Source of the DNA: an uncultured Amylibacter sp.
GTDB lineage: Bacteria; Pseudomonadota; Alphaproteobacteria; Rhodobacterales; Rhodobacteraceae
Assembly: GCA_905181935.1 (NCBI GenBank)
Contig: CAJIZV010000002.1
Location: 558,001-622,000, forward strand
Direction of reading: 5' to 3'
Length of the DNA: 64,000 nt
How positions within the stretch are numbered: the first letter of the stretch is position 1; every line of letters begins with the position of its first letter. Positions 46,889 to 58,032 of the stretch are shown in pieces. The notes under the pieces are model-generated. The model worked only from the letters and a program-made list of their open reading frames with translations. It ran no database searches and had not been told where the DNA came from. The position numbers were made by a program, and so were the translations under genes.

Positions 46889-47475
46889 TAAAGTGTAGAT
46901 GCAGTTATATAAGCTTTGCGTTTAATTTGATGGCGAAAATAATCACGTAGCTTTCCATCTGGCACGTCAAATTTTGCAACTCGCGCCCATCCACCAATGT
47001 GGGTTAAGATTATATCTGGAATAGTAAATTTTTTTCCCATTAAATTTGGACCCTCAACCATTCGAGCTTCTAAAGTATTTAAAGATTTAGCAAACTCCCA
47101 ACGTAGTGTTTCCTTAATATTTTTTACTCGCTTATCTTCAGGAAGTACAAACGTATGCCTTGCCGCAGTCCACAGTACAGCATCCAATTCATCAAGAATA
47201 AATTGGGTCAAACTATCTTGTTGAGCACGTTCAATTGTTCCCGCTGGATAACTAAGTTGGCCATGTTTATCTGCTAAATAGGTTATGATTGCAGTGGAAT
47301 CATTAATTATAACACCGTCTACATTTAAACTAGGTACTTTACCTGATGGGTTTGCTAGCTTGGCTTCTTCAGACTGAGCGCTTGCTTTTATATGTTCATA
47401 TTCAAGTCCAATTTCATGCATTGCCCATAGGACACGCATCGCCCGCGTTTTTGTACTTCCAATAACTTTATACAC
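46885..47475 (-). CDS. Glutathione S-transferase family protein
   Basis: A 196-aa GST-fold protein. The thioredoxin-like N-terminal domain has KVIGSTKTRAMRVLWAMHE and the cis-Pro segment SGKVPSLNVDG, with the glutathione gamma-glutamyl contact DSTAII (residues near 60). A helical C-terminal domain follows. Substrate unknown. It lies 10 bases downstream of holA and could be part of that unit. Confidence 0.88.
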   Translation of the reverse strand: MYKVIGSTKTRAMRVLWAMHEIGLEYEHIKASAQSEEAKLANPSGKVPSLNVDGVIINDSTAIITYLADKHGQLSYPAGTIERAQQDSLTQFILDELDAVLWTAARHTFVLPEDKRVKNIKETLRWEFAKSLNTLEARMVEGPNLMGKKFTIPDIILTHIGGWARVAKFDVPDGKLRDYFRHQIKRKAYITASTLY

Positions 47476-47485
47476 AAATTCTCTC

Positions 47486-48508
47486 CTATTTAGGACCCAT
47501 CATTGATATACGTATAAAAGCCCGCTCCAACATTGCTTGTAAAGGTATCTTAGAAGAAGATCGCAGAGTTAAGTCAGTATCCATCAAGACACTAAGTGCT
47601 TTTTCCAACCTTAATACACCCCAACTTCGAGCTTGCCTTACCATACGATCTTTACGGAGACCGAAAACAGGCGGGCGGGCTCGCGATAAAGCGATGTCAG
47701 CACCTAAGGGGTGAGTGGCTGCCGAATGTAAATTCCGAAAATGCCGCGTAGCAGAAATACACATCGTAGTTGGGTTAACGCCTTGACCAAATAAGCGGTT
47801 CAAAATTGGGCTCACTTCCGCAGACTTTGCATCAGCAATAATATGTATAACCTCATCAAGACCCGCATCAATTGTAGCAGGTGTACAAGCTTCAATATCC
47901 TCAGATGTAATTGGCATATCATCATTATATTTATAGAGACTAAGCTTCTCCAACATCTGATTTAAGTCACCTGGATCAAGACTACGCCCTAAAGATAGTA
48001 AGTCATTTTTTGCATCACCAAAAAAATTAGTAAGTTTGCTTTTTGCAGCTAATGAAATAATTTCGTCGTCACTAACGGGGTCATTAAATATACCAATAGC
48101 TACAGTGTTTTGTGGCCCCTCAAATACCTTGCGCAATTTAGATCGTATATTTAATTGTCCTGCTGTCACAACTAAGCATGCATCACCCTCTCGCCACTCT
48201 TTAATTGCGTCTTCCATAATTAAAGACACTCCATCTGCAGCAGTTTCAACAAATACTGCGCGTGGACCTGGAAAAAATCCGATAGACTTTAAGCCATCTA
48301 AAATAAGAGATGGTTCTTTTCGCAGGTCAGCACCAGAAATACGCGTTAAGCGCATTTCTTCTTCTGCTTTCGCACCAACAAGTGATTTAAGTAGTTCTTG
48401 CCTGCGCAATCCAACACGCATTGCGTCAGCACCATAAATGAGAATAGCACAGTGACTTAAATCAGGTTTAGAAAAGTAATTAACCGCCTTAGCACCTGTT
48501 AATTTCAT
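47486..48508 (-). CDS. holA: DNA polymerase III delta subunit
   Basis: The clamp-loader subunit that opens the beta clamp. The 340-aa protein has the LIYGADAMRVGLRRQELLKSL start, a D-L-R-K-E-P segment and the C-terminal collar-domain pattern LRLEKALSVLMDTDLTLRSS. It diverges from E. coli, as usual in alphaproteobacteria. ATG 48508 overlaps the lptE stop (ATGA), and the leuS-lptE-holA order is a conserved block. Confidence 0.93.
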   Translation of the reverse strand: MKLTGAKAVNYFSKPDLSHCAILIYGADAMRVGLRRQELLKSLVGAKAEEEMRLTRISGADLRKEPSLILDGLKSIGFFPGPRAVFVETAADGVSLIMEDAIKEWREGDACLVVTAGQLNIRSKLRKVFEGPQNTVAIGIFNDPVSDDEIISLAAKSKLTNFFGDAKNDLLSLGRSLDPGDLNQMLEKLSLYKYNDDMPITSEDIEACTPATIDAGLDEVIHIIADAKSAEVSPILNRLFGQGVNPTTMCISATRHFRNLHSAATHPLGADIALSRARPPVFGLRKDRMVRQARSWGVLRLEKALSVLMDTDLTLRSSSKIPLQAMLERAFIRISMMGPK

Positions 48509-48996
48509 TCCAACCAATCCTTAGCTGTAATATTTAAAAGTGTGACAATTTTATCAGCCATATCACGTGATAAACGTACATTTGCATCAAGTTCTGCAAC
48601 TGCAGTTGGGTATGTGCCAGAAGTTGCACTATAGGCGGTATTAGATATTACTATATTTTTATAGATAACTGCTTTAGTGGAAGTATTTATTAAACTGAAT
48701 TTAGTTTCGCCTTGCAATGTATAGCGTGTAACATCATTATCTTTAGAAATTGTTAAATTATCTGCTTTTACAGTTGATAAATAATTAAGCAAATAAAGTG
48801 CATCCCCGTTTGGTAGGCCTAATCGTTCAATTAAACGGTCACGAAATTCAAAGGCATTTCGACCTTCTAATACACTTATATTTATTTTTCCAAAAATTTT
48901 GTTTGCAGCTTTATTTGGCCCATGAACAGCTTCAAACCCACACGCAGCCAAAGGCAAAATGCACGCTATAAGCCACCCTTTACTAAATAACGACAT
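48505..48996 (-). CDS. lptE: LPS-assembly lipoprotein LptE
   Basis: An outer-membrane lipoprotein of 163 aa that plugs the LptD barrel and helps insert lipopolysaccharide. The lipobox LAAC puts the lipidated Cys at residue 19. The mature part has the CGFEAVHG start and alternating beta segments ([13 protein letters not shown]). The gene overlaps leuS by 14 bases and holA by four. Confidence 0.92.
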   Translation of the reverse strand: MSLFSKGWLIACILPLAACGFEAVHGPNKAANKIFGKINISVLEGRNAFEFRDRLIERLGLPNGDALYLLNYLSTVKADNLTISKDNDVTRYTLQGETKFSLINTSTKAVIYKNIVISNTAYSATSGTYPTAVAELDANVRLSRDMADKIVTLLNITAKDWLE

Positions 48997-51517
48997 TCAC
49001 AATCTTTCCAGGAACTATAATTAATTTTTTATGCAATCTTCCATCCAAAATTCGAATAATAGATGGACGATCAAGGACTATTTTCTCAATTTCACCTTTT
49101 GATAGATCAACACTCACTTCAATTTCATCACGACGCTTCCCGTTAACTTGAATGGGTATAATCACCGTATCATTAACTAACATAGATTTATTCACAACAG
49201 GCCACTTTGTCCCTGTAACCATTCCAACACCGCCTAAAGTTGACCAAATTTCTTCAGATAAATGCGGTGTCATTGGTTGCATCAACTGAGCCATAGTGAG
49301 CATAGCCTTAGTTTTTGCAGTCCTACTAGCCTTTGATTTAGCTAATACATTAGTAAATTGGTATAGCGCAGCAACAGACTTATTAAATGCAAAACCTTCA
49401 ATACCTGCCGTGACAGCATTTATTGCAATATTTCTTGCTTTATCGAGTGCAGCATCTTGTGTAGAATCTATATCGTCCTGTTCTGACAATTCAACAGTTA
49501 ACCGCCAAACCCGCTGAAGATGTTTCCATGCGGCCTCAGCACCAGAAGCTGTCCACTCAACATCACGTTCTGGTGGACTATCTGACATAACAAACCAACG
49601 CGCAGTATCCGCACCATACTGATCAATAATATCATCAGGATCGACAACATTCTTTTTTGATTTAGACATCTTTATAGATTGCCCAACCGTAACTTCACGG
49701 CCATCAAGTGTTTCAAATGAATTGCCATCAGTTAGTTTAATGTCATCAGGGTTTAACCACTTTCCATCAGGATCTTGGTATGTTGCATGACACACCATCC
49801 CCTGCGTGAACAAAGCATTAAAAGGTTCAATTGCTTTTTCTGGTAAGTGTCCCGTCACATTCATAGCACGTGCAAAAAATCTAGAGTAAAGAAGATGTAA
49901 TATTGCATGCTCCACACCTCCAATATACTGGTCCACATTCATCCAATAATTTGCTTCTGTAGCGTCAGTTGGTGTGAGAGCCTTGGGGGCCGTAAAGCGT
50001 GCATAATACCATGATGAATCTACAAAAGTATCCATCGTATCGGTTTCACGTTGCGCAGGCCCTCCACATAATGGACACTTACAATTGCGCCATATATCAT
50101 GTCGATCTAATGGATTGCCGGGTTTGTCAAATGTTACGTCCTTAGGCAATACAACTGGTAAATTTTCTTTTTTTTCTGGAACTACACCGCAATCATTACA
50201 ATGCACAACTGGAATTGGGCACCCCCAATAACGTTGCCTAGATACACCCCAATCACGAAGGCGATAATTAGTTGTTGCCTCACCAATGCCTTTTTTTGAA
50301 ATACGTTTAATAACTTCAGCTTTGCCTTCTTCAATTGTCATCCCATCCAAGAATCGAGAATTAATTAAATTTCCAGATCCTACATAAGCGTCATCACCAA
50401 TTTTAAATGTATCTGGATCTTGGCCGGCTGGACAAACTACAGGCGTTACTACTAGGCTATACTTTCGAGCAAAATCTAAATCACGTTGATCATGCGCAGG
50501 GCAGCCAAAAATTGCACCCGTACCGTATCCCATAAGAATAAAGTTAGCAATGTAGATAGGCATTTCCCAAGCATCATTAAAGGGATGCGTAACAGTAATA
50601 CCGGTATCAAAGCCCCTTTTTTCAGTTGTTTCCAAGGCTTCCTCAGTAGTTCCTATTTGGCGACATTCCACATTAAATGCGGCAAGCTCAGGATTCGTTT
50701 TTTCCAATTCTCTAGCCAACGGATGATCACAGGATATCGCAGCAAAGGATGCGCCAAACAATGTATCAGGGCGAGTGGTATATACTTCTAATTCTTCAAA
50801 GCCCTTAGGTGCATCTTTAGATTTAAATTTAAATTGCATTCCTTGGGATTTGCCTATCCAGTTTTTCTGCATAGTCCGTACTTTTTCTGGCCAACTTTTT
50901 AGATTATCTAGGGCACTTAATAATTCATCTGAATATTCAGAAATTTTGAAGAACCACTGCGTTAATTCTTTACGCTCCACTAGTGCCCCTGAGCGCCAGC
51001 CACGGCCATTTTCAACCTGTTCATTGGCTAAAACTGTCATATCTACAGGGTCCCAGTTTACAACAGCATTTTTTCTGTAAACTAAACCTTTGGCCATCAT
51101 ATCAAGAAACATGGCTTGTTGCTGGCCGTAATATTCAGGATCACATGTTGCAAATTCACGGGTCCAATCAATAGACAATCCCATTGGCTTCAATTGCGCA
51201 CGCATGTCTGCAATATTTTGATATGTCCAATCACCAGGATGAACCTTTTTTTCCATGGCAGCATTTTCTGCAGGCATACCAAAAGCATCCCACCCCATAG
51301 GATGTAGTACATTAAACCCAACAGCAGATTTATACCGAGCGACTACATCACCCATGGTATAATTACGCACGTGCCCCATGTGAATTCGCCCTGATGGGTA
51401 AGGAAACATTTCTAAAACATAATATTTTTCTCGTGAGTCAGGCGTAGCCTTAAAGCTTTGAGCAGCGTGCCATGCAAATTGCCATTTTGGCTCAGTTACT
51501 TTAGCATTATAACGCAT
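48983..51517 (-). CDS. leuS: Leucyl-tRNA synthetase
   Basis: A class I synthetase of 844 aa. The HIGH motif appears as HMGH in [14 protein letters not shown] (near 43-56). The editing domain has the TTRPDT motif, the zinc-type CPLCGGP and CNDCG segments lie mid-protein and KMSKSKKNV is near 625. The length is normal for bacteria. It heads the leuS-lptE-holA unit. Confidence 0.97.
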   Translation of the reverse strand: MRYNAKVTEPKWQFAWHAAQSFKATPDSREKYYVLEMFPYPSGRIHMGHVRNYTMGDVVARYKSAVGFNVLHPMGWDAFGMPAENAAMEKKVHPGDWTYQNIADMRAQLKPMGLSIDWTREFATCDPEYYGQQQAMFLDMMAKGLVYRKNAVVNWDPVDMTVLANEQVENGRGWRSGALVERKELTQWFFKISEYSDELLSALDNLKSWPEKVRTMQKNWIGKSQGMQFKFKSKDAPKGFEELEVYTTRPDTLFGASFAAISCDHPLARELEKTNPELAAFNVECRQIGTTEEALETTEKRGFDTGITVTHPFNDAWEMPIYIANFILMGYGTGAIFGCPAHDQRDLDFARKYSLVVTPVVCPAGQDPDTFKIGDDAYVGSGNLINSRFLDGMTIEEGKAEVIKRISKKGIGEATTNYRLRDWGVSRQRYWGCPIPVVHCNDCGVVPEKKENLPVVLPKDVTFDKPGNPLDRHDIWRNCKCPLCGGPAQRETDTMDTFVDSSWYYARFTAPKALTPTDATEANYWMNVDQYIGGVEHAILHLLYSRFFARAMNVTGHLPEKAIEPFNALFTQGMVCHATYQDPDGKWLNPDDIKLTDGNSFETLDGREVTVGQSIKMSKSKKNVVDPDDIIDQYGADTARWFVMSDSPPERDVEWTASGAEAAWKHLQRVWRLTVELSEQDDIDSTQDAALDKARNIAINAVTAGIEGFAFNKSVAALYQFTNVLAKSKASRTAKTKAMLTMAQLMQPMTPHLSEEIWSTLGGVGMVTGTKWPVVNKSMLVNDTVIIPIQVNGKRRDEIEVSVDLSKGEIEKIVLDRPSIIRILDGRLHKKLIIVPGKIVNVVI

Positions 51518-51585
51518 AATTTAAATACCTTTTGACATAGGGAACCAGATTATTGCCCAAAAATTTGAACAGTTATCTACAATTT

Positions 51586-52092
51586 TTATAATTTTGCTTG
51601 TGCAATGCGCAACTCTCGCGCACGACTTAAAATTGCATTTTCAATTTCACGCTGCGTTTCCGCGCTAGCTAAGCCATCTGACGTCCTTACAACCACGCGC
51701 AATGCACGCGCATCAAGAGCAGGATCAGAGATAAAAACATTAGCACTATAAATTTGTGATGATCCAGGCGCACGCCCTTTGCCAAACACTATCAAACCAG
51801 TGAAAGGATCGGCCGTATTTATTGGAAGGAAACTCAGCACATCTAAGGAAGCTTGCCAAAGGTATTTGTTTACAGCCCCAATTTCTTCTTTACCCTGATT
51901 ATTAAGTAAATCTCTAAGTGTTCCGTTATCCGCTTTGAAATCATCAATGCTACTCTTGCTTTCAGGCTTGGCTGAAGTGCTGTCTACAGCTGGTGCCGTA
52001 TCAGGCAGCTCTATAACATCTGATCCGCCACAAGCAGTTAAAAAAGCGCTAACTGTTATACATATACTTATATATTTAAGGGTAATATTCAT
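51586..52092 (-). CDS. DUF3576-type lipoprotein
   Basis: A 168-aa predicted lipoprotein. The signal peptide ends in the lipobox LTAC with Cys21, followed by a low-complexity Ser/Asp/Pro linker and a compact domain with YLWQASLDVLSFLPINTADPFTG and FVKG-like turns, characteristic of DUF3576 in alphaproteobacteria. The domain's RELRIAQ end is intact. Function unknown. It is divergent from the porin gene across 278 bp, in which I see no definite operator. Confidence 0.85.
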   Translation of the reverse strand: MNITLKYISICITVSAFLTACGGSDVIELPDTAPAVDSTSAKPESKSSIDDFKADNGTLRDLLNNQGKEEIGAVNKYLWQASLDVLSFLPINTADPFTGLIVFGKGRAPGSSQIYSANVFISDPALDARALRVVVRTSDGLASAETQREIENAILSRARELRIAQAKL

Positions 52093-52370
52093 GTTTTTTC
52101 CAAAATTCGTAAAGTATATTTATGCTAACACTCATGTACTTTGATCTCAAGCTAGTTTTCATCAAATTCCATTACTGTATGTATAAAATCTCATCATTCC
52201 TAAACCCTAAACTCCCTTAACTGTGACAAGTTTACATCAATTTATTACTTTGAGTACTATAAGTGTTTTGATATTCTTGACCAAACCCCCATAAAATAGC
52301 AAATATGTTCTCGATCACTGGATTCTCCAGGGATATACATCTTTGAATAAACTCTATGAGGATTTAAAAA

Positions 52371-53337
52371 ATGAAAAAATTACTTATTGCTTCTACAGCA
52401 TTAGTTGCAACAGCTGGAATGGCTGCTGCTGATATTTCAATGTCTGGTTATGCCGAAATCGGCATGCGTGATGGTGGCGGTACTGTTGGTGTTGAAATGC
52501 ACAACGACATGGACATTGGTTTCAAATTGTCAGGTGCTTCAGACAACGGTCTAACATTCGGCGCTTCAATCGACCTAGACGAAGTTTCTAGCGGTATTGC
52601 TTCAACTGGTGGCAGCCAAGCAGTTCACGTTTCAGGTGCTTTTGGTACACTAACAATGGGCGACACAGACGGCGCATTAGATAAAGTAAATGCAGAAGTT
52701 GCATCGCTAACAGCTATCGCTGATGATCACACATCACACGCTGGTTACAACGGTGGCGCTGGTTTAGATTCTGGTGACATTTTACGTTATGACACTTCAT
52801 TGGTAACTTTGGTGTTTCTGCATCAATTGGCCAAGACGACACTGCTAACGGCGACAACGACGTAATGGCTTACGGTATTTCAACTACTGTTGGTACTGTT
52901 GCGCTAAGTGTTGCTTACCAATCAAATGATACTAAGATGTTACAGCTGTATCAGCTAAAACAACTTTAGGTGGAGTGATCATTAGTGTTAACTACTCTGA
53001 AGCTTCAATTGGCAGCTGCTCAGTACGCTCGTAGATCGCAGTAGCGATACTGCAAAGCTCTGGCGTGCTGCAGTAGCAGCAGTTGCTGCTTACTGCAGCC
53101 GCAAACTCATACGAGCACACAGGCTTTGGCCTTGGTTACACAGTAAGCGGTGTTGCATTGTCAGCTAACTTTGGTAGTTATGATTATATGACGGCTCACA
53201 GCTCAGATGGTTTTGGTGTTGCTGCAAACTACAGCTCTAGGTGGCGGCGCTACTGTAATGGTTGGTTACGGTTCAGGCTCATAGCAACGTGATCTTGCAA
53301 CAGCACGGTTTCATTAGGTCTTGGCTTATCATTCTAA
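52371..53337 (+). pseudogene. Rhodobacterales-type porin, multiply frameshifted
   Basis: The first frame (52371-52865) gives a signal peptide (MKKLLIASTALVATAGMAAA) and porin strands SMSGYAEIGM... GFKLSGASDNGLTFGAS, as in Rhodobacter capsulatus-like porins. At about 52798 it shifts. The next frame reads GNFGVSASIGQDD... TVALSVAYQSNDT, shifts again near 52935 (DVTAVSAKTTLGG) and more after 53020. A late frame gives FGLGYTVSGVALSANFGSYDY, then GGGATVMVGYGSGS, and the end SLGLGLSF with the terminal Phe at 53337 that outer-membrane assembly needs. At least five shifts keep porin-like sequence between them, so decay is recent or the base calls are wrong. Confidence 0.85.
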
Positions 53338-53363
53338 GCTGACTTAGTAAGATCCTTAATTTT

Positions 53364-53391
53364 AAAGAGCGGGCCTTGTGTCCGCTCTTTT
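53364..53391 (+). terminator. Terminator after the porin locus
   Basis: A 9-bp stem AAAGAGCGG / CCGCTCTTT with a nine-base loop and a following T-rich stretch. It is intact although the upstream porin frame is broken. Confidence 0.85.
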
Positions 53392-53471
53392 GCTTTTCAT
53401 CTCTTGAAAATAGAATATAAAAGGTTGGGGGCAACTTGCACCGAATAAAACTAACCTAAACTTATTAAGGG

Positions 53472-55623
53472 ATGATGATGCCACCACTTTCAATTTCTCA
53501 AATTACTACAGAATATAAGCGGGCAATTTCCCTTCAAACTAAGGGACAAAATGAACTTGCCCTCGCTATTTATAGTCAAATATTAGAGCTTAAACCCGAC
53601 ATTGCAGAGGTACACTTTCAAGTAGGAAGAATATTTTATACAGCAAACAAATTTTCAAAATCTGTTTTTCATTTTAATATAGCCATTACGTTAAAACCAA
53701 ATGAAATTGCTATTTGGGAACAATATATACCAAGTTTACTTTGTAACATCGATCTAGGCGCAATTAAAAAAGCAATTAAGATACTTAAAAAATCAGATGT
53801 TGATAAACACACATCTGTTATTTTCCAAAATAGATTACTAAGTAAGGCAAATGGATCTTCTGTATCAATTGGCAACTTAAATAAATCCGCTTTAAACAGC
53901 ATTCAATCCGCAATACTAAGTCGTGATTACGAAAAGGCAAACGTATTAGCCAATGCTTTGTATAATCAAAATTTAAATAGCCCCATTGTTTCGGAGCTGC
54001 TCGCTCGCACATACTTAGAAGCTTAAAGATTTGGATAAAGCGCGTAAATATTTTAACATTGCAATAAAGCTCGATCCAACATTTTTTAATGCACTTAATA
54101 ATCTAGGCAAACTAGAGTTAAAAGAAAAAAAATATATTGCCGCAATTTCATTATTTAAATCTGCTGTAGTTATAGCGCCAAAGGCTTCATCAGGCATCTA
54201 CAACCTAGCAAATGCTATGTCATTTAATATGCAAATTTCTGATGCACAGGATCTTTTAAAAAAAGCCCTATTTTTACACTTAAAGGGTGGTAATTTAAAC
54301 ATGTTATTAGGTGAGCTATCTGTTCGTACAGGATATTATAAAGATTCAGAAAAATACTACGAAACTGCATTTAAACAAGAACAAAAATCCGCTGAATTAT
54401 ATATAAAAGTTGGCGATATATTTAACAACGCAACCCAATCTAATACTGCCCTAAAGTATTATAACTTAGCGCAAGAAATTGAACCAGATAATGCCCTTAT
54501 ATTTAAATTAAAAGCTAATGTTTATCGTGAAATTGGGGATTTTAGTAAAACACTCGAACAAATAAATAAAGCAATTGCTATAGAGCCCAATAATATAGAC
54601 TTTCTAATGTTTTACGTAAACTCAAAGAAAATTGAAAACACTGATCTTGTCATTGAGAAAATGATTACCCTGTTTGATAAAAAGTCTACCACAAAAAGTG
54701 ATCGAATTACCCTTGGTTTTGCAATTACCAAGGCTTTAGAGGATTCAAAGCAATTTGATAGAGTTTTCCCATTTTTAAAGAGTGCTAATGACAGCATGAA
54801 TTTAAGTTTTCCATACGATGTAAACACGGCTGTGAGTGAAAATGATGAAACTATCAAATATTTTGAAGATTTTAAATTAGATAATTATAGTGGTATGGGG
54901 CACAGTGATGCACATCCTATTTTTATTTGCGGGATGCCCCGCTCAGGCACAACATTAGTTGAACAAATTATATCTTCGCACAGCTCTGTAACAGGTGCTG
55001 GTGAAATTGGGTATACAAATATAGCGGTTGGCCGCACAATTGGGACAAAAGAAAAGAAACTCATTTCATTATCAAAAGTTCAACCTGAAAATTTAGAAAA
55101 AATTGGCTCTGACATATGGACATATTTGACACATCACTACCCTGGAACATCGCATATTACAGATAAATCAATCATGACCTATAAACGTATGGGGCTTCTA
55201 AAAGCTGCAATGCCAAATTGTAAATTCATCATTGTGCGTCGTGACCCTCGTGATAATTTATTATCAATTTACCGAAATAGGTTCGTAGATAATACACATT
55301 TATATGCCTATAACTTAAAAGACCTTGGTACATATTATAAACAATTTTTACGAATTATGGATTTTTGGCGTAATAAAATGCCTGAAGGTTTTATAGAGAT
55401 CAATTACGAAGATCTAATTAATGATCCAAAAACCCATGCACAAAAGTTAATTAACTACTGTAATCTGGATTGGGAGGATAAATGTCTTGAATTCTATAAG
55501 TCTAATCGACAAGTTAAAACATTAAGTATTTTACAAGTACGTCAACCTATTTATAAATCATCAGTTAAAGCATGGGAGCGTTACGAACAAGATTTACAGC
55601 CCCTATTTAAGGCAATAGAATAA
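53472..55623 (+). pseudogene. TPR-sulfotransferase protein split by one extra base
   Basis: Two frames, 53472-54026 and 54031-55623, join if one T is removed at about 54023-54024, giving LEAKDLDKARKYFN across the joint, a good TPR helix pair. The whole would be about 716 aa: TPR repeats in the first ~420 residues (for example AISLFKSAVVIAPKA, SEKYYETAFKQ) and then a sulfotransferase domain with the PAPS-loop GMPRSGTTLVEQ near the start and the 3'-phosphate motif VRRDPRDNLLSIYRNRF. Such proteins transfer sulfate to unknown acceptors. The first half could still be translated as a short TPR protein. Confidence 0.82.
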
Positions 55624-56276
55624 TGTCACTCCCAGAAATCATATCCCGTATAGCCACTGCTGAAAAAGCTGCTGGTAGAAATATAGGAAGCACACAATTA
55701 TTAGCTGTATCGAAAGTTCAGCCAAATGAGCGCGTACTTAACGTTCTGGGTCAAGGTCATCGCATATTTGGAGAAAATAAAGTTCAAGAGTCACAGGGAA
55801 AATGGCCAATGTTTCGTGAGAGCTTTCCTGATGCGATAGTCCATTTAATTGGACCCTTACAAACAAACAAAGTCAAACAAGCAGTTCAACTATTTGATGC
55901 TATTCATACTCTTGACCGCTTGAAACTTGCAAATAAACTTGCTGCTGAAATCCAATTGCAGGGAAAATCTCCTGACATATTTATACAAATAAATACAGGT
56001 GAAGAAGAACAAAAAGCCGGTGCAATACCCTCAAATGCAGATCAGTTTATTTCTGACTGTTTAGCTTTAGATTTACCAATTAAAGGTTTAATGGTTATTC
56101 CACCAATTAATGAAGAACCTTCACTTCATTTTGCTTTACTGCGAAAGATTGCATTAAGGAACGGCCTCACTGGATTATCTATGGGGATGAGTAGTGACTT
56201 CGAAAGCGCTATTGCATTGGGTGCGACGCACATTCGAATTGGATCTGCTATTTTTGGAGCTCGTGATTACTCTTAA
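55623..56276 (+). CDS. YggS-family PLP-binding protein
   Basis: A 217-aa single-domain PLP protein (fold III). The PLP lysine K31 lies in [11 protein letters not shown], followed by [20 protein letters not shown] and the C-terminal [13 protein letters not shown] and [15 protein letters not shown] motif. Homologues keep PLP levels and amino-acid pools in balance. The ATG shares one base with the stop of the sulfotransferase frame, so the two are coupled. Confidence 0.94.
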   Translation: MSLPEIISRIATAEKAAGRNIGSTQLLAVSKVQPNERVLNVLGQGHRIFGENKVQESQGKWPMFRESFPDAIVHLIGPLQTNKVKQAVQLFDAIHTLDRLKLANKLAAEIQLQGKSPDIFIQINTGEEEQKAGAIPSNADQFISDCLALDLPIKGLMVIPPINEEPSLHFALLRKIALRNGLTGLSMGMSSDFESAIALGATHIRIGSAIFGARDYS

Positions 56277-56287
56277 CTACAACTTGG

Positions 56288-56800
56288 TTAAGCTTTTATA
56301 ATAACTCGGCTGTCTAATTTCCAGTTTGTGAATATCTTAAAAAGATCAAGTGGATCAAACGCTATACATCCCTCTGTAGGGTGGCGCGGCTTGCGCCAAG
56401 CATGAATAAAAATTGCACTTCCCTTGCCAACCCTAGCTTCTGGCCAATTGTAGTCTAAAACACCAAAAGCGTCATATAAGCCATCCGGTCGGCGAAGCTT
56501 TTCATGACTAAATGGATAGTTATACGCTCTTATTTTATGGTTATATTTCGGATCTTTTGGATCATCCGACCACAAATCATTTAGACCGACTGGGTATTGT
56601 TGAATATTACTAGTAACAAAAGCAACACGTTCAATCCGGTACCCAATACTTGTAATAGAAAATCTACCTATTGGTGTAACCCCATCACCTTCTCTAACTT
56701 TTTCAGCTATCCCACTTCGGCCAATTGCCACTGGTAATATACACCCCATGAACCGGGCACCCCAATAATTAACAACTAAATCATGAAAACGAGGGATCAT
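56288..56800 (-). CDS. L,D-transpeptidase (YkuD) family protein
   Basis: A 170-aa protein whose catalytic motif reads HAWRKPRHPTEGCIAF near 134-149, with His, Gly and Cys in the YkuD arrangement. No signal peptide is seen, as in the short cytosolic-looking YkuD proteins of alphaproteobacteria. Involvement in peptidoglycan cross-linking is therefore uncertain. Its ATG overlaps the ribA stop by four bases. Confidence 0.88.
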   Translation of the reverse strand: MIPRFHDLVVNYWGARFMGCILPVAIGRSGIAEKVREGDGVTPIGRFSITSIGYRIERVAFVTSNIQQYPVGLNDLWSDDPKDPKYNHKIRAYNYPFSHEKLRRPDGLYDAFGVLDYNWPEARVGKGSAIFIHAWRKPRHPTEGCIAFDPLDLFKIFTNWKLDSRVIIKA

Positions 56801-57876
56801 AAAAGATGCCCACTTTTTTTAGCTTTAGTATCTAAATATTTTTTATTTAATGGGTTTAAGCCAACTTTAAGTGCAACTCTCTCAGAAACTGTAATCCCAG
56901 AACTCTCCATAGATGCCACCTTAGCTGGGTTATTGGTCATTAAGCGAACAGAAGAAAAACCCATTAATCTAAGTATTTCAGCACCTAATCTAAAATTGCG
57001 CTCATCATCTTCAAATCCAAGGCGGTGATTAGCCTCCACAGTATCAAACCCCTGATCTTGCAGTTGATAAGCTCGCATTTTGTTTGCAAGGCCAATTCCT
57101 CTACCCTCTTGGTTCATATAAAGAAGTACACCTGAGCCATCTGAAGTAATACCCTCAAGTGCCGCATGCAATTGTGGCCCACAATCACATTTCAGACTAC
57201 CCATTAAATCACCAGTAAAACATGCAGAATGTAAGCGAGAAAGAACTGGCACATTACGCTCTGGATTCCCAATTTCGATTGCATAATGTTCCTCACCCCC
57301 ATCTTGAGGGCGAAAAACATGAACACGACTTGCGTTTGAGACTTTTAATGGCACATTTGCAACTGATACTTCAGTTAATTGGTTAATAGAACCTTCCATC
57401 GCTTTAGATATTAGTTTTAAATCAATGAGATCTACACCCTGCAAATCCTGGCCTGAAACATTAACCAGAACTGCAGAGGGCAACAGAAGAGCCATTTTAC
57501 ATATTGCTAAGGCAGTACGGTGAGCTTCTACAATCCCCCCAAAGATTGGAGTAAACGGCCCCTTAAGCGGGGTATTAAGATCATCGCTTGGATCACAAAC
57601 TGAACGCACCCAGTCTAATCCTTTATCTTGAGGCAAGGCCAAACGCGCTATGTCACCATCTGTTGCCCAAGTAGATAACGTTTGCGCGCGCCAATCAGTA
57701 ATTGTAAGCTCCATCACACCCATTTTTCGCATAGCCAGAAAGCGTTCTGCCGTAACAGTTTCAGAGGGAGCAGCTAGCCATTGGTCTTCACCTGAGCAAA
57801 GAACTACTCCCACTCCCATACGAAAATTTGATCGTGCGCGCGCTATTCGCTCTAGTGCTGTTAACCCAATTGACAT
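56797..57876 (-). CDS. ribA: GTP cyclohydrolase II
   Basis: Opens riboflavin synthesis by hydrolysing GTP. The zinc cysteines are in CFTGDLMGSLKCDCGPQLH, followed by YMNQEGRGIGL (GTP binding) and NHRLGFEDDERNFRLGAEIL. The protein is 359 aa from ATG 57876, with about 150 residues before the catalytic domain that do not carry the DHBP-synthase active site; a long N-terminus is usual in Rhodobacterales RibA. An in-frame TTG at 57894 is the only longer start. Confidence 0.93.
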   Translation of the reverse strand: MSIGLTALERIARARSNFRMGVGVVLCSGEDQWLAAPSETVTAERFLAMRKMGVMELTITDWRAQTLSTWATDGDIARLALPQDKGLDWVRSVCDPSDDLNTPLKGPFTPIFGGIVEAHRTALAICKMALLLPSAVLVNVSGQDLQGVDLIDLKLISKAMEGSINQLTEVSVANVPLKVSNASRVHVFRPQDGGEEHYAIEIGNPERNVPVLSRLHSACFTGDLMGSLKCDCGPQLHAALEGITSDGSGVLLYMNQEGRGIGLANKMRAYQLQDQGFDTVEANHRLGFEDDERNFRLGAEILRLMGFSSVRLMTNNPAKVASMESSGITVSERVALKVGLNPLNKKYLDTKAKKSGHLL

Positions 57877-58032
57877 GTTAGTTAGTTCTTTCAATTCTTA
57901 TAATTTCATTGTGCCGTATATTGCAGAAAAACAAAATATGAAACATTTGACAAATTTTTGACACGAGACCGTGAATAGGCCATTCAATTCCTTGTTCTAA
58001 TTTTAAAAACAATTAATGTATTTTTAAACATA

